64,000 nucleotides of DNA from Xiphias gladius (GCF_016859285.1 NC_053400.1:23502501-23566500), one strand, 5' to 3'; shown: positions 52,714 to 64,000, counted from the stretch's first letter. Notes: generated by a model from the letters alone, not told the origin. Numbers and translations: made by a program.

Positions 52714-55700
52714 ATGGCCACCTTGAAGGAGAAGAGGACCTGTGGGCAGCGATGTGAAGACTTTGGCCGTTTTGTCTGGAACTCCGACAATGGGACGCTT
52801 ATGGGAAGAACACCAGAGAAATGGGGTAGGAATAAAATAATTACCCTCATTAACAACTCCGCAGTGCAGTTTTTTTGTTTGACATATGTTGTCTAGTTCT
52901 TTGAAACATTTCTCTTTGCCGTATTGCATCATTTTTCATTGCTAGTGACCAGTGCTGCAAAACATTTAGGGAACGGCTACTTTATCTCACCAGCAATGAC
53001 TGAAAAATACTTTAACAGTACTTTATCCTAACAACTCTTTTAAACACAAGTTGAATCACACTGAATCCTTACATGAGCCAATGTCAAGAAAAATCAAATA
53101 TTGTAAAATTTGCCAAACTTGTAAATTGCATCAAAAATGTGTTTATATTATTTTGCCCCTCCGGAACAACTGAGATTGACCTTTACAATATCTGGTGTTT
53201 CTCTAGTAAAGACTTTCTCAAATTAAAGTTAAAGGATAGATTCCTTTGAGTCTGTCTTAAAACAGTAGTCAGATGCCCGTATGTACATCCTATGATTTCT
53301 GGATCTTTGTAGTTATTTCTTCCGTCCATTCTGGCCCTGAGGTGACTCACCATTCATGCACTGTAAAAATCAGGTTAATTCAAGTGGGCAATACATCCGA
53401 GTCACGTGGGTATCTTTCTCGGCCAGTATGGACAGGAACAAGGATTACAGCAACCTGGTATCTCCTTCAGTGCATCTATGGGCAGTGGAGAAAGAAGCAG
53501 CAATACTTCAAGATAAATATACTCCATACAAGAAAAATATGTAAAATTATATAAGTAAAAATATAAGAAGTACTCATTATGTGGCAGAATGGCTCTTGTC
53601 AGTATTATATGATCATATACCATATTACAATAGTGGATTATTATTATTAAAAGCTTTCATTGGAAGCATCATTTTAATGTTGTAGCTGGTTGATGCGGAG
53701 GTATTTTGAACAACTTTATATATTGGTAGGTGGTTTAATCTATAACAGAGCATATTGGCACGTGAGTATTGTATTGAGATAAAACATCAAAAATTCGGAC
53801 CCTGGCCTTTAAATCGGTTGGCTCGAGAGGAATTTTAAAATTAATTTTTGAAACAGATTCACAAATTGGAAGTGCATTCATTTCAAATTAAACTTGACTG
53901 TGAATGTACTAAAAGACAAACACACACACGTGCTCAGCGACACATCATGTACCACTGTGTGACTTTTTCTGTCCTTTTAATATCACCACAGCGAAGTGTA
54001 TGTTTGCAGCCTGTGAACAGGAAGAGATAAGCCTGCTGTTGTAAGATTAGCTTTGGCTTTGTTTTGTTTGATCTTACAATCAGATTAAGTTCAGCTCATA
54101 TTGATGGAGGACACCTTGACCCCTGCAAATATAGACATACACCTTTGTAGCCACACCCAAAACCCTGCTCTGCGTCCTGAGTGTTTTCATTTTAACTGCC
54201 TCGCTAAATACAGGAAGGATTTTTTTTATCCTCCTTCTTTATTTTACTGTACATTATTTTGCATGCTCAAATGAAAACATCTACAACACCTATCAAAAAG
54301 AAGCTTTAAAATGAGCCTTTTTACAATATCAGAGGGGCTCTTGGACAAAGAGCGGCAATGTCCCCATGAACATGAAACCCTGACGATGTGTGTTGATGAA
54401 AAAACAAAAAAAACAAAACTCTGTATCTTTCTCTCTCCTTCACAGTGTACATCAGTCTGTATTATGTGGCCTTCTACGTGGTGATGACGAGCCTCTTTTC
54501 TTTGGCCATCTATGTGCTCATGTACACCTTGGATCCGTACGCCCCTGACTACCAAGACCGGCTAAAATCTCCGGGTAAACAACAACAACAACAACAACAA
54601 AGAGTTAAGACAATAATAAACTAAACCTCAGTGCCTCTTAACCAGCTCTCTGTTTGCTCGTTTAGGGGTGATGGTCTGGCCGGACACTTACGGAGAGGAG
54701 GTTGTTGAAATCAGCTACAACACATCAGACAAGGCCAGCTGGATGGAGATGTCCAACATCCTTCATAAGTTCCTGAGGCGTTAGTATTTATTTGGTGGAC
54801 AGTTATTTAAAATTTGACATGGCGAAAATTTCAAAAAAAGACATGTAAATCTTTCTTTCTCTCTCTCTCTCTCTCTTTCAGCCTACAACGACACCAAGCA
54901 GCTTGAATGTAACAACTATAACTGCACTAAGGGAAAGTATTTCATCCAGAAAACCTTCTCTGCCCCTCACCAAACAAAGTGGGCATGTCCCTTCAAGCAA
55001 AGCATGCTGGGAGCCTGCTCAGGTCTTGAGGATCCGACCTTTGGCTACAACAGCAGCACGCCTTGTGTCGTCATCAAGATGAACAGGGTACGCTTAATTA
55101 ATAAACATCCTTCTGAGCGCTTTGGGAAAACTTGGATCTTTGCAGTACATAAGACAAAATGAAATCACATTCAATAACCATGACAAAATGTTCTGTTTTG
55201 TCTCTGCAGATCATTGACTTTTTGCCTTCTAATAAGACTGAACTTCCTCCATATGTCAACTGCACCATACTGGTGAGCAACAACTGCGTATACTAATTTT
55301 AGCAGCATTGCATTAAAGAACATGGGTCTGAAGTTTCACATATAATTAAAAGGGGTACACCACTGATTTAGGATATTGGAAGGCTTGTGAGAGACAAATC
55401 AAAGAGAGAATGATCATAACTGATGCAGCAGAGACAGGGATATGCTGATTTTTAATCCCAGCATGGGTTAGGCTGCAAAAGCACTGGATCCTGCATTTCC
55501 CATAATCCAACTCTTTTCATTAGAACCTCTCTGCCTGGTAAACATCCATGTCTTTCAACCCCATTTCGTAAGACAAGCTTGCATTATAAATTTGTATGCT
55601 CCGAGCTAAGCATTAAGACATTATACAGCTTTTTCACAAGCTGAATCATGATAGGTAAACTGATTTTTTTTTTTTTTATATGTAAAATCAGTTGACCTTA

Positions 55701-56596
55701 TCTTTAATAAGATACATTTTTTTTGGTCTATGTTTGTTTATAGGAGGGACACGACAATGTGGCCAAAACTGAGTATTTCCCTGACAGGGGAATTATGGAT
55801 CTCTCTTATTTCCCTTATTATGGAAAACTGGCACAGGTAAGCAAGAAAATCCCACGACCACTGAGCACGAGTCTGTATCGAGAGAAGCTTACGTCGTTAA
55901 CAGAAGTTCTCTGGATGATCAACGGGGCAAAGCAGCTAATGGCCCCACACTTGATTTGTAGCACTTGGTTTGTTGTAACAAATCCATGGTCAAATGGTAA
56001 AGGCCTTAAGGCGGCTCCTGTATTATTACCTGTGCCCTGTGTCAAAAAGGCTGGATTACAAACTGGGCAAAGTGGGCCACTGCAGTGGGATCCCAGAACC
56101 TCCATTTAAAAAAGGGTTTTCCCAAATTTTATCTAATCTTTTGTGTGATCTTGAGGCTCTGTGTCAAGATCTAGTTTTAATACGCTATCATTCCAGTTGA
56201 TACAGGGCTCGAATGGTACATATTCTTAAATAAATTTGCATTTAAGTAACTTATAACCAAACTGAGTTAAAGAACATGGGGCATAAATCCGACCCTTGTT
56301 GCATATTCTTAAATAAATTTCCCAAATTGTCAAACTGTTCCTTTAAGTTTTATCAATATGTTATCCTAGGGAAAAAAAAAATCAAACACATAACAGTAAC
56401 CAACAGTCTGCATTGTCTTCTGACTCCTTTTCCTCAGCCTACCTATGTCAACCCCTTGGTGGCTGTTCAGTTCAGCCTGGTCGGAGAGAAGCACGCCAAG
56501 ATCCAGTGCAGAGTGGTCTCTGAAAAGATCAGCTACGAAAACTACCATGACCCCTACGAAGGAAAAGTCATCTTCTACCTCAAAGCAGTGAAATGA
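52714..56596 (+). CDS. atp4b: atp4b, gastric H+/K+-ATPase beta subunit
   Basis: Glycosylated beta subunit of the parietal (oxynticopeptic) cell proton pump; it pairs with the alpha subunit ATP4A for folding, trafficking and stable acid secretion. Exons: 52714-52825, 54446-54574, 54666-54779, 54882-55087, 55210-55272, 55744-55836, 56438-56596. They join in phase to 291 residues, the human length, in seven exons as in human. The cytoplasmic N-terminus [17 protein letters not shown] resembles human ATP4B and not ATP1B. One signal-anchor helix lies at about 39-64 ([20 protein letters not shown]). The ectodomain has the paired cysteines of the family, FPYYGKLAQ and [10 protein letters not shown] near the end, and six N-x-S/T sequons. 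The exon 3 donor is weak (GGC before GTTAGT). No frame damage was seen. The start is the first ATG of the frame and matches the family. Confidence 0.96.
52826..54445. other. atp4b intron 1
   Basis: 1.6 kb with no exon or named repeat that I can support; AT-rich, with scattered short open frames that I regard as noise. Confidence 0.6.
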
Positions 56597-56845
56597 GAGA
56601 CAGAAAAGAAGATCCTCAGCTATCCCAGAATCATGTCACCTGTCAGTATCAAAGACAGAGCAGGTGTCTACAGATCAATAGTGATTCTGTCTCTTTAAAA
56701 ACCTTTAAACTACTTGTATTCAACTTAACCCGCCATTATAGGCCCACTTAAATCTCTGTGCTGTGCGGTGCTTTTATAAACGTGATTTGCTTTGCTGAGT
56801 GATTCATGAACTTCTTTGTATTCTGATTTTTAGATTTTGCCATGA

Positions 56846-57028
56846 ATTAAACAGTAAAATCTATAAATCTAAACGATGTGTGAGGAAAACTCATTTTGAG
56901 GAGTTATGACTGACAGATTCAACGAGATTCTTGAGGTGAATTTAAGTTAAAAAAAAAAAAAAGCTAAATGTGTCCTACGAAGTTCGTGACAAATGCAACT
57001 AAATGAAACGATAAAGTTTCTCAATAAA
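56846..57028 (+). terminator. Candidate atp4b polyadenylation signals
   Basis: ATTAAA at 56846-56851 and AATAAA at 57023-57028, 250 and 427 bp after the stop codon. Either would give an ordinary 3' UTR. Confidence 0.5.
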
Positions 57029-57286
57029 AATTCATTCCAATTTCAGTTTGGTCTCATAAAAGTATTTAACAAAGTTGCCAGCTCAAGCTTTAGGGAAGAT
57101 TTATTTTCAGTTGGTATAAGCAAAATAAGCTAACCTATCAATTATGAAAAATAAAGCAGTATACCCCTAAAAATCTACTCAAGTACTGTCTGTGGAGTAT
57201 TTGTGCGCTCACTAATAGGATGATGATGGTGATAAGGTTTTTCAAAAATCTCCTGACTGCAGAGCTTGTGGGTTATCAGCTTACAC

Positions 57287-57289
<3 letters not shown>

Positions 57290-57332
<43 letters not shown>
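57290..57332. repeat. (CA)n microsatellite
   Basis: About 21 CA units downstream of atp4b. Confidence 0.97.
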
Positions 57333-57334
<2 letters not shown>

Positions 57335-59504
57335 CTTCTCTTTTGGTTTCAGTGCAGTGGGTATGAAGAGGGAAGATAAATGCAGCTTCCTACAAAAGCC
57401 TTACAATGCATTCATCAGGAAGTATATGTGTTTAGTAGTCGTGTAGAGAGGTAAGGATAAAAATGAGGGGTCACTGGATAATTACATAAGAGACAGAGAG
57501 AACTACATACTGTGCATTTGGTACATAAATTATGTTTATTTTCTCTGTCTTCTCTCTTAGTTTTGTCTGTTTCTTGTGAATTCTGGATACTTTAACCTCT
57601 TTGGGGCTTTAAAAAACAAAATCCCTTTTAAAATGGACCAATCTGAATAAGAAAAGTCACTTATCGGTTGAGTAATACAACAAACACTAAAACCATAATC
57701 TGTGATGAGGTGTCATTAGGAGAAGATACTTCATTTTTAGGGGTCACAAGCCAAAAAGGTTGGGAACCACTATATTAGAGGATTAAATATCACATATCTG
57801 ACTCAGAGATGTCCCCCTCTGATGTGTTTTTTGTTAAATACTTTTTTTTTGTGTTGACAGAGCCTGTAGATGATGTCTGTCAGTGCTTATAATGTAACTG
57901 AGCTCCCCAGTTTGACAATTCATTCTCGTTTCCCCTCATAAAAGAACTGCATTCTAAGAGCAGAGTAAATACAGAACCACATTAATACTTCTTTGTTGTC
58001 TCATTTTTAATAAATAAATGACTTGATTCAACAATTTCAAAATACATGAACATTTTGATGAAAACAGCATTTCTTTGTGCCCGCGGGCGTCAGTCATGAC
58101 CACCAACATACATGTTTAAATTCAAATACCCTCTTTGTCATGCTACTGTAGGAAAACATCTGAAAACAATACTAAACTTGAAATATACCGTAACATGTGG
58201 CTGTGTTACACACATTTACATTGCACATTAGGAATTAAGACACGGACATTAAGGGCATGAGATGCCACAGAAGAGCTCTCTGACAGTGAGATCACACCCC
58301 TCAAAGTCTTTACTCTGGCGCAGAGAAGTGTTGAGCAGGCAAATAAGTTTGACATTCAGTGGTAACTACAGCCGGATTTCTCTTTAAATGTAAGGGAATA
58401 AATTGTCGTGAGTATTTTCAATTGTTTATTTGAGCTGCTGCCTTATATTGTATTTCATTATCTACATTCCTTAAGTTTTCTACTGATGTGTTATGTATCA
58501 TTCTTTTTGACAAGAAATGAAGATTTGTGATTTGTAAAGAGAATTATTGTAGTTTTTAGGTATCACTAGAATGTGTTATCACACCTAAATACACAGTAGT
58601 ACAATGATCAGAATAAACTACACATACCATCTATTAAATAAAGCAGATAGAAGGTTTGCACTTCAATCAGAAGCAGAATCTGCCATTTATAATAACGTAA
58701 ATTTGAACTTTAGTAAAGATGGAGGCCATTTTAAATGATATAAAAGTGCTTTCCTATTAAAAATAAAGAAAAAAATGTACATCAAAAGAAAAACAGTATA
58801 TGGAGCTGAGTTGATCCTCAGATTTGGTCCATGTGATTGCTTCAAGGAATAGGCAAACTTGAGGTTCAAAGTGCAGATATGAATGAGTGTCATTCATGCA
58901 ACAACAGAAATATTGACTAGGGAATTTTTTTCTTCTTTGCTTCTCTTTTTGGTGCATGCACACTTGTAAGAGAAAGTGCATTACAAGCATCGGAGCTGGA
59001 AGGAAATCCGGTCTTTTGTGCTTCTCCTCTAAACTGTAAAGCAGGTGTGCTTCCCATCAAGGATTTTTTTTTTTTTTTAAAGTCACAGATAATGTCCAGC
59101 CATCAAGACTGTTGACTGAAGAGTGAAGGTGTTCAGTTATATAATCTAAAACTACTTTAGTATGCATCATCAAATAAGACCTTAAACAGTAAAGGGTATC
59201 TATAGCGTTTATGCAACACTGCCCCATGTCCTTAATAACAATCTGAGCCGAGGCATTTGTCAAGAAATCTCAAATCAAAATATAAGCTGATGATGATTTC
59301 CTCCTGTAATGGAGCAGATTGAGTCGGGTAGATTAAGAAGAAGCAGAGGAGGAACTTTTCGTCCAAAAGGCTGCGTCTCGTTGTTGTGCGCGTTCACATG
59401 AGAGAGTTTCTGCACAAATGAGGCTTCTGCTCCTCGTGACGTCGCTGCCAGCTGTGTAAGAGTTACTGTACGGCAGGGACCTTTTGGCCCTGAAGTCCAC
59501 CTGG

Positions 59505-62247
59505 TCATGCGACTGGTTTGTGCTCGACCCGGGGAACCCATCTGTGAGTGGTAACTCTCCACAGGACTGGAGCCAGCAGCAAACTGAGAGTGGTGACACT
59601 GAGAACCAGCAGATACACCTGAGCAGAGAGGGACACAAAAAAAAATAAAGACTGAGAAGATACAATTGTTGGTTAATATTATTTTATAAATCTATTTGCT
59701 GAGCACAAATCACTGACATTGACACTGTACCAATACTCTCCAATATTATGTGGACTATATTTTGTAAATGTCAATTCTTACAGTTTTGTGTTTTTTTTTA
59801 AATCTTATATGTTATAGAAAATAATCACAACCTTTAGACTTTTAAACTACGGACTTTATTTCACAATCACCCCCTCAAGGAGCTATGGATGTTGTTTAGG
59901 AGGCTTCAATTCTCCTGCTACTACCCTCTTACTAAAAAGAAATAGAATATTGCCCTTTTTTTTAGCTGAACTAAAGTCTCCCTGTATCATTCAGACATGA
60001 TTTTAAAGTATTTTTGATTGTATATAAAGCTATAAACAGCTTAGGACCGGCATTCATTCTAAACTCCTCATCATTTACTGGTTTCCCTAAATGGCAAAAA
60101 AAAAAAAAAAAAAAAAAAAATTACATTACAGTTGAAGACCTTCAGCAGAAAGCTATTCAGCAGCCCAAATACAATTACAACAGTGATAAATATTTTTGAT
60201 TTTAGAGGCGAAACAATTAATAGTGTATTTGTTTAGTTGATTGAAAATTTATCTGCAAAAATTTCGATAATCAAATAATGTTTTGCCAGTTTCTACCCAG
60301 CTGTCACAGCATTTACAGTCCATAACAGCATGGTTTGAAAACTCATGTCTCATACTCAACATTAAAAAAACTGCATCAGCTTGCTTTTCTTCCATGGCTC
60401 GGCCCTTGTCAAGTGTTAATTAGTTAAATTTAAAGATTAATGGACAATGTGTCAACCAGGTTTCAGAAGTAAAATATCTCGGCCCTATAATTTAAACTCA
60501 AACTGAAACAGTTTCTAAGAAGGATCACTCATGTAGTAATGAATGATCTGGTGATTGTCTTTTTACGGTACTTGTATTGGATCATTGTTTGTAAATTGTT
60601 GATGTGTTGTGCTGTTCTGTACGTATTTTATTGGGGGGCGTTTATGTATTTTAAAGGTCCATCTAGTGATGGAAATTGCAAATTAGCTTAGCGTAGAATC
60701 GTCGTGCTATGTAGCACTGGTTCATGCTACTGTATATACTTGTCCCTTTACACATAAACATTAAAATAATCCTTACAGTTGTTTAATCAAGCAAAAATAT
60801 TTTATAAATAGTGTTTTTTTAAAATAAATATTTTGGGCTTTTGGATTGTTAGTACAATACACAACTGAAGAAACAATTGACAGATACATTGATTATGAAA
60901 ATAATAGTTACTTGCTACCCTACTTTATTTATAGAGCACTTTTCAAAACCCAGGTCACAAAGTGCTTCACACAAGACAGCAAATTAAAAAGCAAATGAAA
61001 AGACAAAACAGAATAAAACAGATATATATAAATGTGGACTGGGGCAAAATAACTGTCAGCACTAGTATTACCAGTCATTACTGACCTCTCTGGAGATGAT
61101 TCCAGCACGACGTGCGCGGCTGCCCAAGACGAAGGAGAATTCGCTGACCTGTGCGAGGCCAGCAGACACAATCCACCGTATGTGTCGAGAGCCTGGAGGC
61201 AAAATCGCCGACAGCACCAGTACGGCCATGACGAACTGGAAGGAAATGAGGGGTAAGGTGGAGAGAGGGAGGACTGAGAGTGTGTCAAAGGTGAACAGGA
61301 GAAGGAAAACAGCACAAGTGAGAAAAGTGCGGTACCTTCATAATGACGAGTGTGAGTGTTAGCACCAGCAGGATGGTGAGTTCATACAGCACAAATGTCG
61401 GGAACACATGGAGACCTGAAGCATCACAAAAACACACACGACGAGCCAGTAAAGTCTCACTGTATATGGTACAAAAGTGAACCTTGATAACAAAGCTGAG
61501 ATGTCTCATAAATGGTTATGTTGGATCTGACCAATAGAGGCAAAGAAGATGATGGCGAGGAAATCTCTGATTGGCTCGAGGCATCCCATGACCTCTGTGG
61601 TGACCATGTGACCCTGTGTGGACAGCAAAGCTCCAGCCAGGAAACAGCCCAGCTCCATAGAAACATCCAGAAACTCTGTTACCTACAAAGCCCGTCAGGA
61701 AGAGAAAAATCAACAAAAACAGCTTCTTCAACGGCAGTTAAAATATGTTAGATTGGTGGAGAAATATCAGACATTTTTAAAAAGGAATTCAAGACATCTA
61801 AAGAAAAGAACATACCGTCAGCATGAAAAAGACAAAAGCTGCCATCCCCAGCACCAGGATCTCCTTGTTGCCTTTGCTCTCAGCATGCAGCTTCTTGTAA
61901 TAGGGGCCGATCAGAAACAATTTGAGTAACAAACACACCAGCAGCACAGCAGCCAGAGACGCCAGGACCTGGGCCAGGAGATACAGCACGCGGAGACTTC
62001 CAAACAGGAAGCTGCGGTGCACAGAGGAGAACAATAGATTTAAAAAGCTGCGTGTGGGTGTGTGTATATGTGTGTGTGGTTTGAGGGGAAAGGACACTTG
62101 TAAAAACAAAAAGGCTAACTGACCTGTCCAAGTCTCCACTCTGTGCCTGGATCATCGTCGGCATGACAGCAATGAAGAGGCCAAGTTGAACGTCTTGCAT
62201 CACTAACATCCCAAGAAGAACACTGCTGTAATCCAGGTCACCTGTCT

Positions 62248-62323
<76 letters not shown>

Positions 62324-63780
62324 CATGTTACTGACCACTGAGTTACCAAAAACAACCGGTTATTAGTCTGAAAAAAGAGACGAGTGGTTCTCACAGGACA
62401 GCGTCGCTACAAACTTGTGATGATCTTATAGAATATGATGCATTGTTGTAGATGAAGCCATCCAACAATATATAAAGTTGTTAGCACAATTAGCACAATC
62501 TTAAACAGCAGTAAAGTGCAACATACAAATTAATTCACCAGTAATATTAATCTAAAAACAATATAGGATATAATATTATATAATTATAATATATAATGGT
62601 AAAACACTGACAGAGACTTATATACAATACTTATATACTTCTACTTAATTAAGGTTTTGAATGCAGGACTTTCACTTGTAGTGGAGTAGTTTCACAGTGA
62701 GGTATTTCTACTTTTACTTACATAAAATGACTTAATACTCCATACACTTCTACTACTTGTACAGGGTCAGTTAACTAGACTCAGAAACAAAAACATATTT
62801 TTTCACTTACTAGTGGTATCAAGCCATTGAGGATTGTTTTGTTTATTTGCCCAGGTATATCTCATGCTGTCTTCACCACAATACAGTGGAAGGGAACTTT
62901 TTTAGAACTTAAGAAAACTGTTTGCAGAGATTTTTTTTATTTTTTTTTAAAGGAATCATTTAATCTTTTAGTTTAACTCAATTTAATCTAAATCTTTGAC
63001 TCATTCAGCAACCAAGCACACTTGTGTCATTCTTTCTACAAAGAACATCAAATATTGTTCAGAAAGTTTCAACCCAACTACGTTGCAGAAGTTCCGATGA
63101 ATTTTTGCATTTGTCGGATGCTTTTTCACCTTCTGTCCAGTTCATCCCAAACCAGCTCCATGGGGTTTAAGTCTGGAGACTTTGCTGGTTTTCCATTATT
63201 TGAAACCAAGGTCCACAGTAGTTAGTTTCTTCTAATGTTTTAGATCAATATCTTGACGTAGGATGAACCCCTGATCAACCAGTCTGTCTTCCTTTGTGAC
63301 TACGATTTTTCTCACCATTCTGTATTAGTATAAAGTACTACTTCCTAGTATTGTCCTAATGATTTTTTGTATGTAAATCAACACCTGGAACACCTTTAGG
63401 AATAGTTTGCTTGTTTGATCTCTCCCTGAAAAACCCACGGCAGCAGTCTATTGCCTCCTTTTATACCATTAAAGGTTATTTGCCGGAGTTGAACTGCTTA
63501 CATTTCAATAAAAACTGGAAAAATTACGGTGTTCTAACACTTTTGATCAGCAGTATATGTTCATAACGTACGCAGACGGACACACCGGCGTACCTTCCTT
63601 GTCCCCCCTGCTTCCTCCTGCCAGGAAGCGGGACACCAGTGGAGTGCTGGACAGAGAGAGACAAGTGGAAATGAAGACGGTCTGGGTGGGTCGAATGCGC
63701 AAGACTTGTCCCCACAACAAACCGGCCCCAACCATCAGCAGACTCAGGTAGCATGACCCCTGAACTGATGTCTTCCATAC
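59505..63780 (-). CDS. tmco3: tmco3, transmembrane and coiled-coil domains 3, last seven exons (5' partial)
   Basis: Probable Na+(K+)/H+ antiporter of the CPA2 family. Exons in coding order: 63780-63594, 62241-62124, 62011-61816, 61682-61532, 61415-61336, 61235-61086, 59618-59505 (stop TGA). They join in phase to 331 residues, about half of the roughly 677-residue human protein; the signal peptide, coiled coil and first membrane helices lie beyond the right edge. Visible blocks match human TMCO3: [95 protein letters not shown] and [20 protein letters not shown]. The acidic membrane residues (QDVQ, MELG) are retained. The final exon ends [15 protein letters not shown] and a short polar tail. 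The long minus-strand frame continuing past 59505 is out of phase and not coding. Confidence 0.94.
60014..60095 (+). mobile_element. Short LINE-like fragment
   Basis: The frame reads [13 protein letters not shown], like the VYKALNGLGPxYI phrase downstream of fish LINE reverse transcriptases. It ends in an A25 run at 60096-60120, possibly a retrotransposed tail. It lies before, not after, the RT relic at 60298, so the two are rearranged or independent. Confidence 0.3.
60096..60120. repeat. Poly-A run (A25)
   Basis: Perfect run of 25 A in the last tmco3 intron. Confidence 0.95.
60195..60275. repeat. Dispersed repeat, family A fragment
   Basis: GGCGAAACAATTAATAGTG, TAGTTGATTGAAAATT and TTCGATAATCAAATAATG. 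Another piece lies at about 60840-60915 (AAACAATTGACAG, ATTGATTATGAAAATAATAG). Confidence 0.45.
60298..60528 (+). mobile_element. Non-LTR retrotransposon reverse-transcriptase relic
   Basis: The plus-strand frame reads [20 protein letters not shown], then [12 protein letters not shown], and after a stop [20 protein letters not shown]. This is the usual order in LINE RTs: LxxWFxxNxLxLNxxKT, then KYLG. Stops interrupt it, so it is dead. Antisense to tmco3, in its last intron. Confidence 0.6.
62250..62321. repeat. (AC)n microsatellite at a tmco3 splice acceptor
   Basis: About 36 units. On the coding strand it is (GT)n ending only 8 nt before the exon that starts at 62241, where the polypyrimidine tract should be. 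Confidence 0.97.
62655..62765. repeat. Dispersed repeat, family G, tail part
   Basis: ACTTTCACTTGTAGTGGAGT, GGTATTTCTACTTTTACTTAC and ACTTCTACTACTTGTAC. In a tmco3 intron. Confidence 0.5.
63020..63555 (-). mobile_element. Tc1-like transposon, internally deleted relic
   Basis: The upper end on the minus strand reads TACTGCTGATCAAAAGTG next to TA, like the end of fish Tc1 elements. Further on, the minus strand encodes [16 protein letters not shown], the block holding the last acidic residue of the DDE/DD34E transposase. The spacing between the end and this block (about 0.4 kb) is too short for the first catalytic region, so the centre is deleted. The opposite terminal repeat was not found; the lower border is approximate. 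The upper end lies 37 nt from the tmco3 donor at 63593. Confidence 0.75.
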
Positions 63781-63782
63781 CT

Positions 63783-63811
63783 AAACAAACAAACAAACAA
63801 ACAAAAAAAAC

Positions 63812-63897
<86 letters not shown>
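63783..63897. repeat. (AAAC)n and (CA)n tract at a tmco3 splice acceptor
   Basis: (CA)n of about 42 units at 63814-63897 followed by AAAC units. On the coding strand this is (GT)n and then (TTTG)n running straight into the TTTAG acceptor of the exon that starts at 63780, so the repeat itself supplies the pyrimidine-rich tract. Confidence 0.95.
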
Positions 63898-63900
<3 letters not shown>

Positions 63901-64000
63901 GTCAACCCACTTTATGAAAGTAAGTTAACTAAAGGAAGCTTTGAAATTAAACTATGAAAAATTTAACAGAATAAAAAGGTCATTAAGTAAAACATTCAGG

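Larger units (their letters stand above)
56597..59504. other. Intergenic region between convergent atp4b and tmco3
   Basis: Both 3' UTRs fall here. A minus-strand AATAAA at 58425-58430 is a plausible tmco3 polyadenylation signal. A (CA)n tract is at 57290-57332. No trace of TFDP1-like coding sequence was found in any frame; TFDP1 lies between these two genes in human. Confidence 0.65.

Noticed and set aside
56597..59504. TFDP1 exons
   Set aside because: Searched because of human gene order; no DNA-binding or dimerisation motif of DP1 seen in any frame.
59275..59562. Minus-strand frame extending the tmco3 C-terminus
   Set aside because: Out of phase with the last exon, which stops at 59505 at a length and sequence matching the family.
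62250..63897. Spaced dinucleotide repeats as a CRISPR-like array
   Set aside because: Simple microsatellites and a Tc1 relic, not regular repeats with unique spacers; the genome is vertebrate.

Overview
This is nuclear DNA from a vertebrate, almost certainly a percomorph-type teleost fish. The genes have compact vertebrate introns with GT/AG borders. The spacers are rich in (CA)n microsatellites, Tc1-like transposons and the short dispersed repeats seen across fish genomes. No bacterial, viral or CRISPR feature was found. Every gene recognised is an ordinary vertebrate gene, rebuilt exon by exon from reading frame, splice sites and protein similarity recalled from the families.

Layout: (1) 1-11536, plus strand: gas6, exons 3 to 15 (end of the Gla region, four EGF domains, two laminin-G domains); the signal-peptide and Gla exons lie upstream of the window. 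(2) 16307-38845, minus strand: tmem255b, complete in nine exons (354 aa), with a 12.8-kb third intron full of repeats. (3) 41797-50205, minus strand: grk1 (rhodopsin kinase), complete in seven exons (563 aa) and ending in the prenylation box CTVS. (4) 52714-56596, plus strand: atp4b (gastric H+/K+-ATPase beta subunit), complete in seven exons (291 aa). (5) 59505-63780, minus strand: the last seven exons of tmco3, a CPA2-type cation/proton antiporter; the 5' half lies beyond the right edge.

The order gas6, tmem255b, grk1, atp4b, tmco3, with these relative orientations, matches human 13q34, except that TFDP1, which lies between ATP4B and TMCO3 in human, has no room here. The genes are physical neighbours and not a pathway: a TAM-receptor ligand, a small four-helix membrane protein, a photoreceptor kinase, a stomach proton-pump subunit and an ion antiporter. 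The intact atp4b implies a fish with an acid-secreting stomach, since stomachless teleosts have lost this gene.

The most notable non-genic features are two decayed Tc1-like elements inserted within about 20-40 bp of 5' splice sites (tmem255b exon 5 and a tmco3 exon), dinucleotide tracts pressed against splice sites in gas6 and tmco3, a 0.4-kb purine tract upstream of the tmem255b start, fold-back elements, LINE reverse-transcriptase relics and at least six dispersed repeat families with copies in several introns. I found no previously undescribed biological system. Repeat boundaries are by eye.
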